Assembly: GCF_009864005.1 (NCBI RefSeq)
Contig: NZ_WEZQ01000026.1
Coordinates: 1-64,000, forward strand
Source of the DNA: Furfurilactobacillus milii
GTDB lineage: Bacteria > Bacillota > Bacilli > Lactobacillales > Lactobacillaceae
Length of the DNA: 64,000 nt
Reading direction: 5' to 3'
Shown: positions 26,814 to 34,298 of the stretch, piece after piece
Position numbering within the stretch: the first letter of the stretch is position 1
Layout: each line of letters starts with the position of its first letter
Translations under genes and position numbers: made by a program
Notes under the pieces: model-generated
Seen by the model: the letters and a program-made list of their open reading frames with translations, nothing else
What the model was told of the DNA's origin: nothing
Database searches by the model: none

Positions 26814-26975
26814 CTGATTGGAAACAGAGGTCCGTGTCGACAACACTTGGCGGCGTGATTTCGGCCGCTTAGTGTTGTGGGACGAGTTCTGAGACGAACT
26901 TTGGCTCAGAATCGAGGGGAAAACCGTGGTTTGTGCGGGTTGAGCCCGATCCCCACGGAACGGCGTTTCCAATCG
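26814..26975 (+). repeat. Structured repeat family A, copy 2
   Basis: About 162 nt. The outer helix GATTGGAAAC pairs fully with GTTTCCAATC, and GTCCGTG with CACGGAA(C). The inner hairpin is ACAACACTTGGCGGC with GGCCGCTTAGTGTTGT: nearly every base pair differs from copy 1 yet stays paired, with an unpaired T-T kept at the same place. The TTCTGAG/CTCAGAA hairpin is conserved in sequence. Confidence 0.8.
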
Positions 26976-27023
26976 GCGTAACGGGAGACGGTTAGACAGG
27001 TTACAGTTTTTAACTTTTTATAG

Positions 27024-28646
27024 TTAGTTGGCACTATTCAGATCACGCAGCTGATATCCGATCAATCCAACAATAAATAAAACTGCAGCTATCCCAGTTT
27101 GCCACCAGAATACAGACCAGTTCAGCGACGAAGCGGGCACATGACCAATGAATCCAAACGGAGACAATTTGGTTGCCCATTCAGGTAGATCAAATAAGCG
27201 ACCGAAGTAGTTCATCACAAAGGTTGCACCAAGGTAGAGCCAAACAAGACTACGTAATCTGGGCAGCCAACCAACGAGGAGCGCACCAGCACCTAGGAAT
27301 ATCAGGAGTGGCGAGACGTTCGCAATTAGACCATGAATAAATAGTTTGTTAGCCAATGGATGATCTAATACCATGTTGGCTGCGGCAGCCACGCCACCGA
27401 CAGCTGCCACAAGCGCTAGTAAACTGGTGACGATGCCCCAAAGACTGAGGACTACATTAAGTCGAAAACGTGAAACGGGACGGGCATGTAACATTTCAAG
27501 CATTCCCCGTTGCTCATCAGTGGCGATTCGATAAATAATTTGTAAACCGGGAATGATTGCACAAACCGTGAAAATGATCATTAACAGGGCAATAAATGAT
27601 TTTAAAACTTGAGTAGTGGCTAATGCGGCAGTATGAGGATCAGCTAATAATTTTACCGTAATTGGATTCGACTTGAGAATGTCGGCGACGGTATTAAAAA
27701 CGGAACCGTACATTGCACCAAAGATAAAGAGACCGATTACCCAGGCTAAGATAGTATTGCGCTCCAACCGACCCACTAGTGAAATTGGCCCGCGAAGAAA
27801 GGGGCTGGCATAACGTCGACCAGGTCGGGTGGCCAAAATGCCAGCGTTAAGATCACGGCGTGCGCGAAGCATGATTGCGAGGATCATTAAAACGGCAATA
27901 GTGATCAGCATTAACATGGCCGGAAGCCAATTGTTGCTGCGGTACGTTTGTAACTTCTCTACCCAACCGAGCGGAGAAAGCCATGTGTAGCGGGGATGGG
28001 AAACGTCGGTTAACATGCGTCCCAGATAGACAATACCAAAAAGCAGGTAGGCAAGACTTGTTGCAGCACGGCTACTGGCAGCTAGCTGAGCACAAACGAC
28101 AGCAAGTAAGCCAAACATCAATCCGTTAAGCCCCAGGCTAACACCAAGGACAAGATTGCCGCCTGTGTTTGTACCATTTAAACCAGCAACTTGCAGACCA
28201 CCTGAGTAAAGGCACGCTAACAGGATGTTTGCAACCACTAGTTCACTGATTGCGGCCATCATACTGGCATAAGGACCGACGTAGCGCGCTGATACCAGTT
28301 CCGTTACACCGCTATCTTCGTCACCACGTGTCAGTGCAATAGCTAATGAAAAGTTCATGATGACTCCGAAAATAGCCATAAAGACGGTCATTTCGCCAGC
28401 AAAGACATCCGCAGAACTATACGGGCCATGAGGTAATCGACCGAAAAGCGAAATCATTGCGGGCGTATTTAATGTAGCGGTAATCTTTTCAATGGCGGTT
28501 TTGCTACCGTATAGGTTATTGAACTTGGCTGCAATACTTGCGAATAATCCTCCCAGTGCAATTAGCCAAATCAACAACTTAAGCCAATCACGTCGAAGAT
28601 TGATACGCAAGATTTGGCCTGCTTGAAAGAACGGTTGCTTAGGCAT
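27024..28646 (-). CDS. ABC transporter permease (antibiotic exporter type)
   Basis: 540 residues with about twelve hydrophobic segments in two similar halves, as in the large permeases of tetronasin-type exporters, which remove polyketide or ionophore antibiotics. The first loop after segment 1 (NNLYGSKTAIEKITATLNTPAM) is typical of these. It overlaps the ATPase gene by 8 bases, which gives coupling. The ATG at 28646 lies 9 bases after GGGAG; an ATG three codons upstream is too close to that site. The transported compound is unknown. Confidence 0.85.
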   Translation of the reverse strand: MPKQPFFQAGQILRINLRRDWLKLLIWLIALGGLFASIAAKFNNLYGSKTAIEKITATLNTPAMISLFGRLPHGPYSSADVFAGEMTVFMAIFGVIMNFSLAIALTRGDEDSGVTELVSARYVGPYASMMAAISELVVANILLACLYSGGLQVAGLNGTNTGGNLVLGVSLGLNGLMFGLLAVVCAQLAASSRAATSLAYLLFGIVYLGRMLTDVSHPRYTWLSPLGWVEKLQTYRSNNWLPAMLMLITIAVLMILAIMLRARRDLNAGILATRPGRRYASPFLRGPISLVGRLERNTILAWVIGLFIFGAMYGSVFNTVADILKSNPITVKLLADPHTAALATTQVLKSFIALLMIIFTVCAIIPGLQIIYRIATDEQRGMLEMLHARPVSRFRLNVVLSLWGIVTSLLALVAAVGGVAAAANMVLDHPLANKLFIHGLIANVSPLLIFLGAGALLVGWLPRLRSLVWLYLGATFVMNYFGRLFDLPEWATKLSPFGFIGHVPASSLNWSVFWWQTGIAAVLFIVGLIGYQLRDLNSAN

Positions 28647-29577
28647 CAGGACCATCTCCCGTCTTTAAGTCCACAGCCTGAGCATTTTCACGACCATAAT
28701 AGCGTAAAAATAAGTCCTCTAAGGTTGGCGGGGTGCTTCGTAATGTTAGAATTTGATGACCGGCTAAGTATTCAGTGATTATAGTCATGGCGTCTGAATC
28801 GACCGCAAAAATTGCCGTAGTTGGATTAGATTGTTTAAGTTGATGAACACCAGGCTGATTGCCTAAGTCGGTCAACGGTGTTTTTGTAGTCACTGAGATC
28901 TGCGTGCGGGTCAAGTGTTGCATTTCTGTGAGCGTACCGGTTTCAATGATTTTACCTTCGCGGATGATACCAATCCGATCACACATTTGTTCTACTTCCG
29001 ACAAAATATGGCTAGACAGTAAAATTGCTTTGCCAGCAGCTTTTAGGGCTTTTACTTCGTCCTGAAAGACTTGCTCGTTGAGCGGGTCGAGACCAGAGGT
29101 TGGTTCGTCAAAGATATATAAATCGGCCTTTTGTGATAAGGCGGCAATTAGAGCAACCTTCTGACGATTCCCTTTGGAATAGGTGCGTGCTTTCTTACCA
29201 GTGTCGAGTCCAAATGCCTTAATTAACTCATCCGTTCGTTTTGAATGTTGCTGACGACTGAGCCGGAGAAAAAGGTCGATAATTTCGCCACCTGTAAGAT
29301 TCGGCCACAGATAAACGTCGCCAGGAACATAGGCGATGTTTTTATGAATACTGACCGCGTCATGAAAAACGTCTTTGCCAAAAATTGTGGCTGTACCACT
29401 TGTTGCCCTTAATAAACCAAGTAACGTGCGAATCGTTGTCGATTTTCCGGCTCCATTTGGACCAATAAATCCAAAGACTTCACCAGGTTGTACGTCAAAC
29501 GAGACATCGTGTAGTGCTTGAAATTTACCAAATCGTTTTTGGAGATGTGATACGTGAATTACTGGGGATAATTGCAT
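28639..29577 (-). CDS. ABC transporter ATP-binding protein
   Basis: 312 residues, the energising subunit for the permease downstream. Walker A is GPNGAGKST near residue 39, the Q loop is IAYVPGDVYLWPN, the signature is YSKGNRQKV (for LSGGQ), and Walker B is LYIFDEPTSGLDP, with the switch His in LLSSHILSEVEQ. The C-terminal 90 residues form the extra domain typical of drug-export ATPases. The pair has its own promoter at 29657. There is no regulator gene directly next to it. Confidence 0.92.
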   Translation of the reverse strand: MQLSPVIHVSHLQKRFGKFQALHDVSFDVQPGEVFGFIGPNGAGKSTTIRTLLGLLRATSGTATIFGKDVFHDAVSIHKNIAYVPGDVYLWPNLTGGEIIDLFLRLSRQQHSKRTDELIKAFGLDTGKKARTYSKGNRQKVALIAALSQKADLYIFDEPTSGLDPLNEQVFQDEVKALKAAGKAILLSSHILSEVEQMCDRIGIIREGKIIETGTLTEMQHLTRTQISVTTKTPLTDLGNQPGVHQLKQSNPTTAIFAVDSDAMTIITEYLAGHQILTLRSTPPTLEDLFLRYYGRENAQAVDLKTGDGPDA

Positions 29578-29656
29578 GGTTCAACGCCCCCTTTAGGCGG
29601 ATGAAATTGCAGTTCAAAGACTTACCAATTTGCAGGTTAAATATCCTGTCGCTGTC

Positions 29657-29685
29657 AGTGTAGAGTGCTATTCTAGGGGTGTCAA
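29657..29685 (-). promoter_or_regulatory. Promoter of the ABC exporter operon
   Basis: On the minus strand TTGACA and TACACT are separated by exactly 17 bases, about 80 bases before the ATPase start. Confidence 0.65.
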
Positions 29686-29710
29686 TTTTAAAATTTTGCA
29701 GATGATAAAA

Positions 29711-29728
29711 TAGTTGAACTATCAACTA
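29711..29728. promoter_or_regulatory. Palindromic operator candidate for the ABC exporter
   Basis: TAGTTGA-ACTA-TCAACTA is a 7-4-7 inverted repeat 26 bases upstream of the -35 element. Its size fits a TetR or MarR dimer, but the regulator is not next door. Confidence 0.4.
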
Positions 29729-29824
29729 TCTCAGCTCAAATAAAAGACGTTTAATTCAAATTTGTTAATTAAATTGACGAACTACTAACAGGCTGTTGAT
29801 AATTTGGGACTGAAATTGATTAAA

Positions 29825-30120
29825 ATGGGTTTGCCGTGCGCATTTGAGTGGGTGGGTGCATTACAATCAATTGCGAGACAAGCATTTAGCATGGCTAATT
29901 AGAAAATTGATCTGCGTTGTCACGACCGTGTGAAAGTAGTCTTTAAGAATTTACTTTCGAGTGCCGGTTCGGCGGCGACGTTTTTTCGTTAGAATCGCGG
30001 TAACAAAGTTTACTTGATGACGGATCAAGGGAGCGATGAGATTCGAGCCTTAAAAGTCGTTGATCCGCGTTAGGTCGTTGATCGTATCGACAGTTGACGT
30101 GAACAACGATGGTTTAACAT
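29825..30120 (+). pseudogene. Possible decayed coding region upstream of the LytTR regulator
   Basis: One frame from an ATG at 29825 reads as plausible protein (for example VVFKNLLSSAGSAATFF and NRGNKVYLMTDQG) but is broken by TAG at 29900, two more TAG codons and a TGA. Each TAG is one C-to-T change from CAG. The rest of the gap 29578-30304 holds the exporter promoter and nothing else I can support. The family is not recognised, and a chance open frame is not excluded. Confidence 0.3.
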
Positions 30121-30304
30121 TTTAGCCTTAATGCCCTTATCTTTTAGCGTAACGAACAGTTTTCAGCTAGTAATATGAAGACACTCGGTGGGATATGACG
30201 CATATTGATTGCGGCGTTTATTGGCAATATAAAAATAACGAAGCTCGGTAAACGTTAACCACGATTGTTGAGATGTAACCAAGGTAAACAAAGGAGAGAT
30301 CGTC

Positions 30305-31051
30305 ATGATTCTTTACGTTTGTGAAGATAATTTAAAGGAACGACTATGGCTGACAACTTGCCTTGAAAACGAACTTAAAGAATTGAATATGAATATTCCA
30401 ATTGAAAGTGAAGGACGACCGGAAAAAGTGTTGGCAACGTTGCCTGATCATCCGGGTCCAAACATTTACTTTCTAGACATTCAACTTAATGCTGCGGTTG
30501 ACGGTATTGAGCTAGCTCGACGAATTCGCGAAGTCGACCCTTTAGGCTATATTGTCTATGTCTCTATTCGTGAGGATCGTGCGTTTGAAACAATCACGTC
30601 GATGACCATGCCAACAGGATTTCTTTCCAAAGAATTTATGTTTGACGCTGAGAAGTTTACGCCTCAACTTCGCCAAATTTTGGTGACGATTCAGGATCAC
30701 TTAAATCAGGTTCATCCGAATCAGCCGGCTTATTTAGAAATCAAAAACGGTGGTTTTCTAATTCGGTTGCGTCAAGATGATCTGTTATACATTGAAAAGG
30801 TGCGCCGGTTGAAAAAAGTTACGGTAGTCACGACAAATAACCGCTACGAAGTGAATGGGAGCATTCATGAACTAGCCAGTCATCTGACGGCAGACAATTT
30901 TTTTAATGGTTTTCAAAGTTATATTCTGAATACAGAACATATTCAGACCGTCAACTTTACGCTGGGACATGTTACGATGAGTAACGGTGACGAGTTGAAT
31001 TTCTCGCGTGGCACCATCAAAAAATTACGCGATTTTATTCGCGAAAAGTAG
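30305..31051 (+). CDS. LytTR family response regulator, orphan
   Basis: 248 residues. The receiver domain (1-125) starts ILYVCEDN, and the phospho-acceptor Asp is in IYFLDIQL near residue 59. The Lys of LSKEF near residue 108 matches the conserved receiver lysine. The LytTR DNA-binding domain spans about 145-245 (IRLRQDDLLYIEKVRRLKK, then NGSIHELASHL). Such AgrA/ComE-like proteins usually pair with a HPK10 histidine kinase and a peptide pheromone, but no kinase or peptide gene is adjacent. The start follows AAAGGAGAG. The next gene begins 8 bases later. Confidence 0.9.
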   Translation: MILYVCEDNLKERLWLTTCLENELKELNMNIPIESEGRPEKVLATLPDHPGPNIYFLDIQLNAAVDGIELARRIREVDPLGYIVYVSIREDRAFETITSMTMPTGFLSKEFMFDAEKFTPQLRQILVTIQDHLNQVHPNQPAYLEIKNGGFLIRLRQDDLLYIEKVRRLKKVTVVTTNNRYEVNGSIHELASHLTADNFFNGFQSYILNTEHIQTVNFTLGHVTMSNGDELNFSRGTIKKLRDFIREK

Positions 31052-31059
31052 GCGACAGT

Positions 31060-31731
31060 ATGGCAGAAGGACTGACCTCAGCAGAGCAAACACAACTGGA
31101 TAAAATTGAGTCTTACGCACGTCAGCAACTCGGTAGCGATCGTTCGGGACATGATTTTTTCCATTTGGAGCGGGTCGCGAAGTTAGCGGATCGAATTGAA
31201 TTAATCGAACAGACAGGGCAACGTTTTGTTGTTTTAGCAGCGGCCTATTTGCATGATGTTATTGACGATAAGCTTGTTGAAGATCCTGAGGCCGCCCACG
31301 CGGCGTTGAAAGAAAAACTTTCAAGCTGGGATGTGAATGAGGACGATGTAACGGCTATCTTTGCAATTATTGATCACATGTCATTCAGCAAAAATCTTGG
31401 GCAGCATCAGACGCTGAGCCCGGCTGGTCAAATTGTTCAAGATGCCGATCGCATGGATGCCATTGGTGCGATTGGTATCGCTCGGACATTGACCTATGGT
31501 GGTCATCATGACCGGGTGCTGTATGATCCGGAGATTGAACCTCGTCACGATATGACAAAGGCAGAGTACCGCAAAGCGGATGGCACCACGATTAATCACT
31601 TCTATGAAAAGTTGTTGCTTATTAAAGACCAGATGAATACCGTTACTGCACGAAAGATGGCAGAACAACGCCAACGCGTGATGCTTGATTTTCTATATGA
31701 ATTCAAACAAGAGTGGAATGGTGAAGCCTAA
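31060..31731 (+). CDS. HD domain phosphohydrolase
   Basis: 223 residues. The metal-binding pattern is GHDFFHLERVAKLA near residue 30, AAYLHDVIDD near residue 67 and the later IIDHMSF and VQDADRMDAIGA, giving the H...HD...D series of HD hydrolases (YedJ-like). These act on nucleotides or nucleotide second messengers; the substrate is unknown. The ribosome binding site is weak, and the 8-base gap to the LytTR gene suggests one transcript. Confidence 0.88.
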   Translation: MAEGLTSAEQTQLDKIESYARQQLGSDRSGHDFFHLERVAKLADRIELIEQTGQRFVVLAAAYLHDVIDDKLVEDPEAAHAALKEKLSSWDVNEDDVTAIFAIIDHMSFSKNLGQHQTLSPAGQIVQDADRMDAIGAIGIARTLTYGGHHDRVLYDPEIEPRHDMTKAEYRKADGTTINHFYEKLLLIKDQMNTVTARKMAEQRQRVMLDFLYEFKQEWNGEA

Positions 31732-31760
31732 CCTTTTGGACTATAAATGAACAGAGACTT

Positions 31761-31804
31761 AAAACACGCTGATCTCCAGAGAATGGAAGTCAGCGTGTTT
31801 CTTG
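31761..31804 (+). terminator. Bidirectional terminator
   Basis: AAAACACGCTG pairs with CAGCGTGTTT, with CTCC/GGAAG inside; T-rich sequence follows. It separates the convergent HD and M50-like genes. Confidence 0.75.
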
Positions 31805-31823
31805 TTTTGATAGAAGAATCATT

Positions 31824-32618
31824 TTATTTATCTTTGGTTAACCAACGGGTGACTACATTTACGACTGCAGAAAGCACAACGACGAGACTAAGTGCAAAGA
31901 AGACCGGCACTAGGTGTGCACGAGACCACTCCGTAAACGAACTTGTTAAAACGCCAGCACTTAAGCCGATTAGACCAAGCAGAACAATGTATGATGAGAC
32001 ACCGGCACCGGAATTGCGCAGGTCGGCACTACTTAGGTCGAATCCACCAACACTGAGGTTAGTCACTAATATTGCCCAAATGATCCAACGAACTGTGTTG
32101 ACCAGTAAGTTACCATCAGAAGTTGCCGGTTGAAACAGGTTACTAAGGGTTGGATGCATGGCAAACATTACCCAGTTATGAAACATTGTTGGCCATAACC
32201 AGGCGGTGATACCGAAAATGACTGCACTGACGCCGATAATTGGCGCAAAACCAATAAAAAAGTTACCCATTGTTTGGTAACTATTGCCACTGTTCCATCG
32301 ATGATTTACGTAGCCGAGGGTTAACGCTTCTGGATCAGTGGCTTGTCTGTCTGGGTGGGCAAATTTAATCAGCCGCAAACCAGTAATTTTATGACCAAAT
32401 AATAATGCCATGATCAAATGGCTGGACTCGTGAACGATGATACCAAGAAATCCTAAGTAAACTTGAGAGTTCATACCATAATACGTAGCGAGCCGTTGTT
32501 TGGTATTTCGATTTATCAGTGTTAGCACCCAACTAAACAAAAGTGGCAGTGCTAACCCGTAAAAGAAGACGGTCAGCAGACTGATTAAAATCTGCTGACC
32601 TAACGTGCTAAATGACAT
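31824..32618 (-). CDS. Putative membrane metalloprotease (M50-like)
   Basis: 264 residues with about six membrane segments. A zinc-binding motif HESSH (residues 62-66, in GIIVHESSHLIMALLFGH) lies inside a membrane segment, as in site-2 proteases, and FDLSSADLRNSG near residue 200 could supply the third ligand (an Asp, as in M50 proteases). The call is from motif placement, not from a family I can name with certainty. The gene follows ybaK by 10 bases on the same strand. Confidence 0.65.
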   Translation of the reverse strand: MSFSTLGQQILISLLTVFFYGLALPLLFSWVLTLINRNTKQRLATYYGMNSQVYLGFLGIIVHESSHLIMALLFGHKITGLRLIKFAHPDRQATDPEALTLGYVNHRWNSGNSYQTMGNFFIGFAPIIGVSAVIFGITAWLWPTMFHNWVMFAMHPTLSNLFQPATSDGNLLVNTVRWIIWAILVTNLSVGGFDLSSADLRNSGAGVSSYIVLLGLIGLSAGVLTSSFTEWSRAHLVPVFFALSLVVVLSAVVNVVTRWLTKDK

Positions 32619-32628
32619 TAAGTTATTC

Positions 32629-33126
32629 CTATTCTTCCTCTAAATCGGTAAATGTACCGTGAACTAATTCTGCGATAGCTGTAGCATCGACCTGAACTGA
32701 GCGGCCAATTTTGCCTGATGAAACGACGATTTCGCCCTGCTCTTGAGCAGCTGTATCGAAATAAATGGGATACTGGTACTTCTCCCAAATACCGATTGGC
32801 GTATTGGCACCATGTTCGTATCCAGTAGTGTTAAGCAGGTCTTTTAACGGCACCATGCCAACTTTTTTGTTACCGGAAGCTGCCGCCAACTTTTTATAAC
32901 TTAGGTGAGTGTCAAGCGGAACAACACCTACGAGTGGGCCAGTTACGTTGCCGGTTAGAACCAGTGTCTTATAGATATTATGTTCATCATAATCTTCGTG
33001 ATCAACATCCAGTTGGGCAACGTCCCCAGCTTGGTGGGTGGCAAACTCAATTTGTTTGTATGGAATCTTCGCCTTATCTAAAATTTTTTCGACGAGGGTT
33101 TTCTGAATTCTTTTTTTCTTAGCCAT
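32629..33126 (-). CDS. ybaK: Aminoacyl-tRNA deacylase, YbaK/Cys-tRNA(Pro) deacylase
   Basis: 165 residues, the normal YbaK length. It removes wrongly attached amino acids, mainly Cys, from tRNA-Pro. The conserved segment IYKTLVLTG near residue 51 holds the catalytic Lys, and LSYKKLAAASGNKKVGMVP and SSGKIGRSVQ are the other family blocks. AGGAGG-like GGAGGTCC precedes the ATG. It is the first gene of a two-gene leftward unit with the M50-like protein. Confidence 0.92.
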   Translation of the reverse strand: MAKKKRIQKTLVEKILDKAKIPYKQIEFATHQAGDVAQLDVDHEDYDEHNIYKTLVLTGNVTGPLVGVVPLDTHLSYKKLAAASGNKKVGMVPLKDLLNTTGYEHGANTPIGIWEKYQYPIYFDTAAQEQGEIVVSSGKIGRSVQVDATAIAELVHGTFTDLEEE

Positions 33127-33198
33127 TAAATTGGACCTCCAAGAGATTAAAAATTGGTACGAACCTAAAACACAATTGGCCGGACCAATATTTTTCTG

Positions 33199-33222
33199 GT
33201 ATACTCTCAGTGAGTAGTATAC
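33199..33222. promoter_or_regulatory. Operator over the gntR promoter
   Basis: GTATACT and AGTATAC are perfect inverted arms around CTCAGTGAGT, itself a CTCA-G-TGAG palindrome. TATACT in the left arm can serve as the -10 element of the regulator gene, so autoregulation by the GntR protein is likely. Confidence 0.55.
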
Positions 33223-33246
33223 AAGAGAAAGGAACCTTGCGTCGAG

Positions 33247-33975
33247 ATGGCAGACTTAGTTTATAAAAATGTAATGCAAGATTTAAAGCGTCGCATTAAT
33301 GACAATCAGTTTCCAGATAAACGGCTGCCTGACGAGCGGAGCTTAAGCGAATCATACGAGGTGAGCCGGTCATCTGTTAAGCGAGCACTTAACGTACTGG
33401 CACAACAGGGAATCATTTTTAAAAAGCGTGGTTCTGGTACGTTTGTGAACCCATTGTACATTAAAAATCAGGCTGTTTTCAGTTACGAAGGGCGTAATCT
33501 TGGGGTTACGGATTCGATGAGGGTGGATGGCAAGAAGCCGAGCATTAAGTTGCTCGACTTTCAAGTGATTCCGGCCACACCAGAATTACAACAAGATCTA
33601 TTCTTGAATGCCGATGATTTTGTGTATCAAATCAAACGTCTGCGGTCGCTTGATCAACAGCCGGTGATGATTGAGACAGGGTTTATTCCCATTAAAATTA
33701 TGCCAGAACTGTCAACAACGGTTGTATCAGGTTCGATTTTTAATTATTTGGAAGATAACAAACACGTCTCAGTAACCAAATCTTTCATGACCGTTGAAGC
33801 CGAGCCTTCGGACGACAAGGATCAGGAATTGCTGTCACTGAAGCCAACTGAACCAGTTGGCGTGATGAGTGGAATTTTTTTTCTGGATGATGGGACGCCG
33901 TTTGAAGTGTCAAACATGCGAATTCACTATAAGTATATGAAATACAACAACTTTGTGGATTTAGATGCGGACTAA
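33247..33975 (+). CDS. GntR family transcriptional regulator (HutC/UTRA type)
   Basis: 242 residues. The winged helix is N-terminal (residues 5-70, with LPDERSLSESYEVSRSSVKRALNVL and GTFV). A UTRA effector domain covers about 95-238 (SIKLLDFQVIPAT, PVMIETGFIPI, SVTKSFMTVEAEP). Such regulators usually respond to a sugar phosphate. The operator-like palindrome at 33199 lies over its own promoter. The gene is upstream of phosphoketolase but ends in a terminator, so any control of xfp would be in trans. The ribosome binding site AAAGGA is 13 bases before the ATG, which is far. Confidence 0.9.
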   Translation: MADLVYKNVMQDLKRRINDNQFPDKRLPDERSLSESYEVSRSSVKRALNVLAQQGIIFKKRGSGTFVNPLYIKNQAVFSYEGRNLGVTDSMRVDGKKPSIKLLDFQVIPATPELQQDLFLNADDFVYQIKRLRSLDQQPVMIETGFIPIKIMPELSTTVVSGSIFNYLEDNKHVSVTKSFMTVEAEPSDDKDQELLSLKPTEPVGVMSGIFFLDDGTPFEVSNMRIHYKYMKYNNFVDLDAD

Positions 33976-33994
33976 ATTGAATAGAGGTTATTAG

Positions 33995-34030
33995 AAAACA
34001 CTAAGAATATTTATTTCTCAGTGTTTTTTA
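33995..34030 (+). terminator. Terminator after gntR
   Basis: AAAACACT and AGTGTTTTTT form the base of a hairpin with GAA/TTC higher up. Confidence 0.7.
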
Positions 34031-34131
34031 GGTTCAATTTAAGGCTTAATTTGTTAGCATTGGGGCGGATTAGCGAGGAACTGATTCCTATAATGTCGCT
34101 TTTTGATAAGCAAATAAAGGTGAACTAACCA

Positions 34132-34176
34132 ATGGAAACATTCGATCTCGGTAATTGGGTCGTACCAATTTTCTAA
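34132..34176 (+). CDS. Possible 14-residue leader peptide upstream of xfp
   Basis: A tiny frame METFDLGNWVVPIF sits between the gntR terminator and the xfp promoter, with AAAGGTG 11 bases before its ATG. It ends 5 bases before the xfp -35 element, so it cannot be in the main xfp transcript. It may be chance. Confidence 0.15.
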   Translation: METFDLGNWVVPIF

Positions 34177-34180
34177 AAGG

Positions 34181-34208
34181 TTGACTTTTATTTAAAAGCG
34201 TCTATTAT
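34181..34208 (+). promoter_or_regulatory. Promoter of xfp
   Basis: TTGACT and TATTAT are 16 bases apart, about 90 bases upstream of the start codon. The long leader has no clear fold that I can support. Confidence 0.6.
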
Positions 34209-34298
34209 AGTAACTGTAAATTGACCGGTAAAAAAGTCGGTGGATTTCACAGCAAATTTCGTGTTATTAAAAATTATCTCGAAGGAGTGTAAATATTC

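Noticed and set aside
29578-30304. Insertion sequence remnant
   Set aside because: No terminal inverted repeats, transposase motifs or target duplication could be found.
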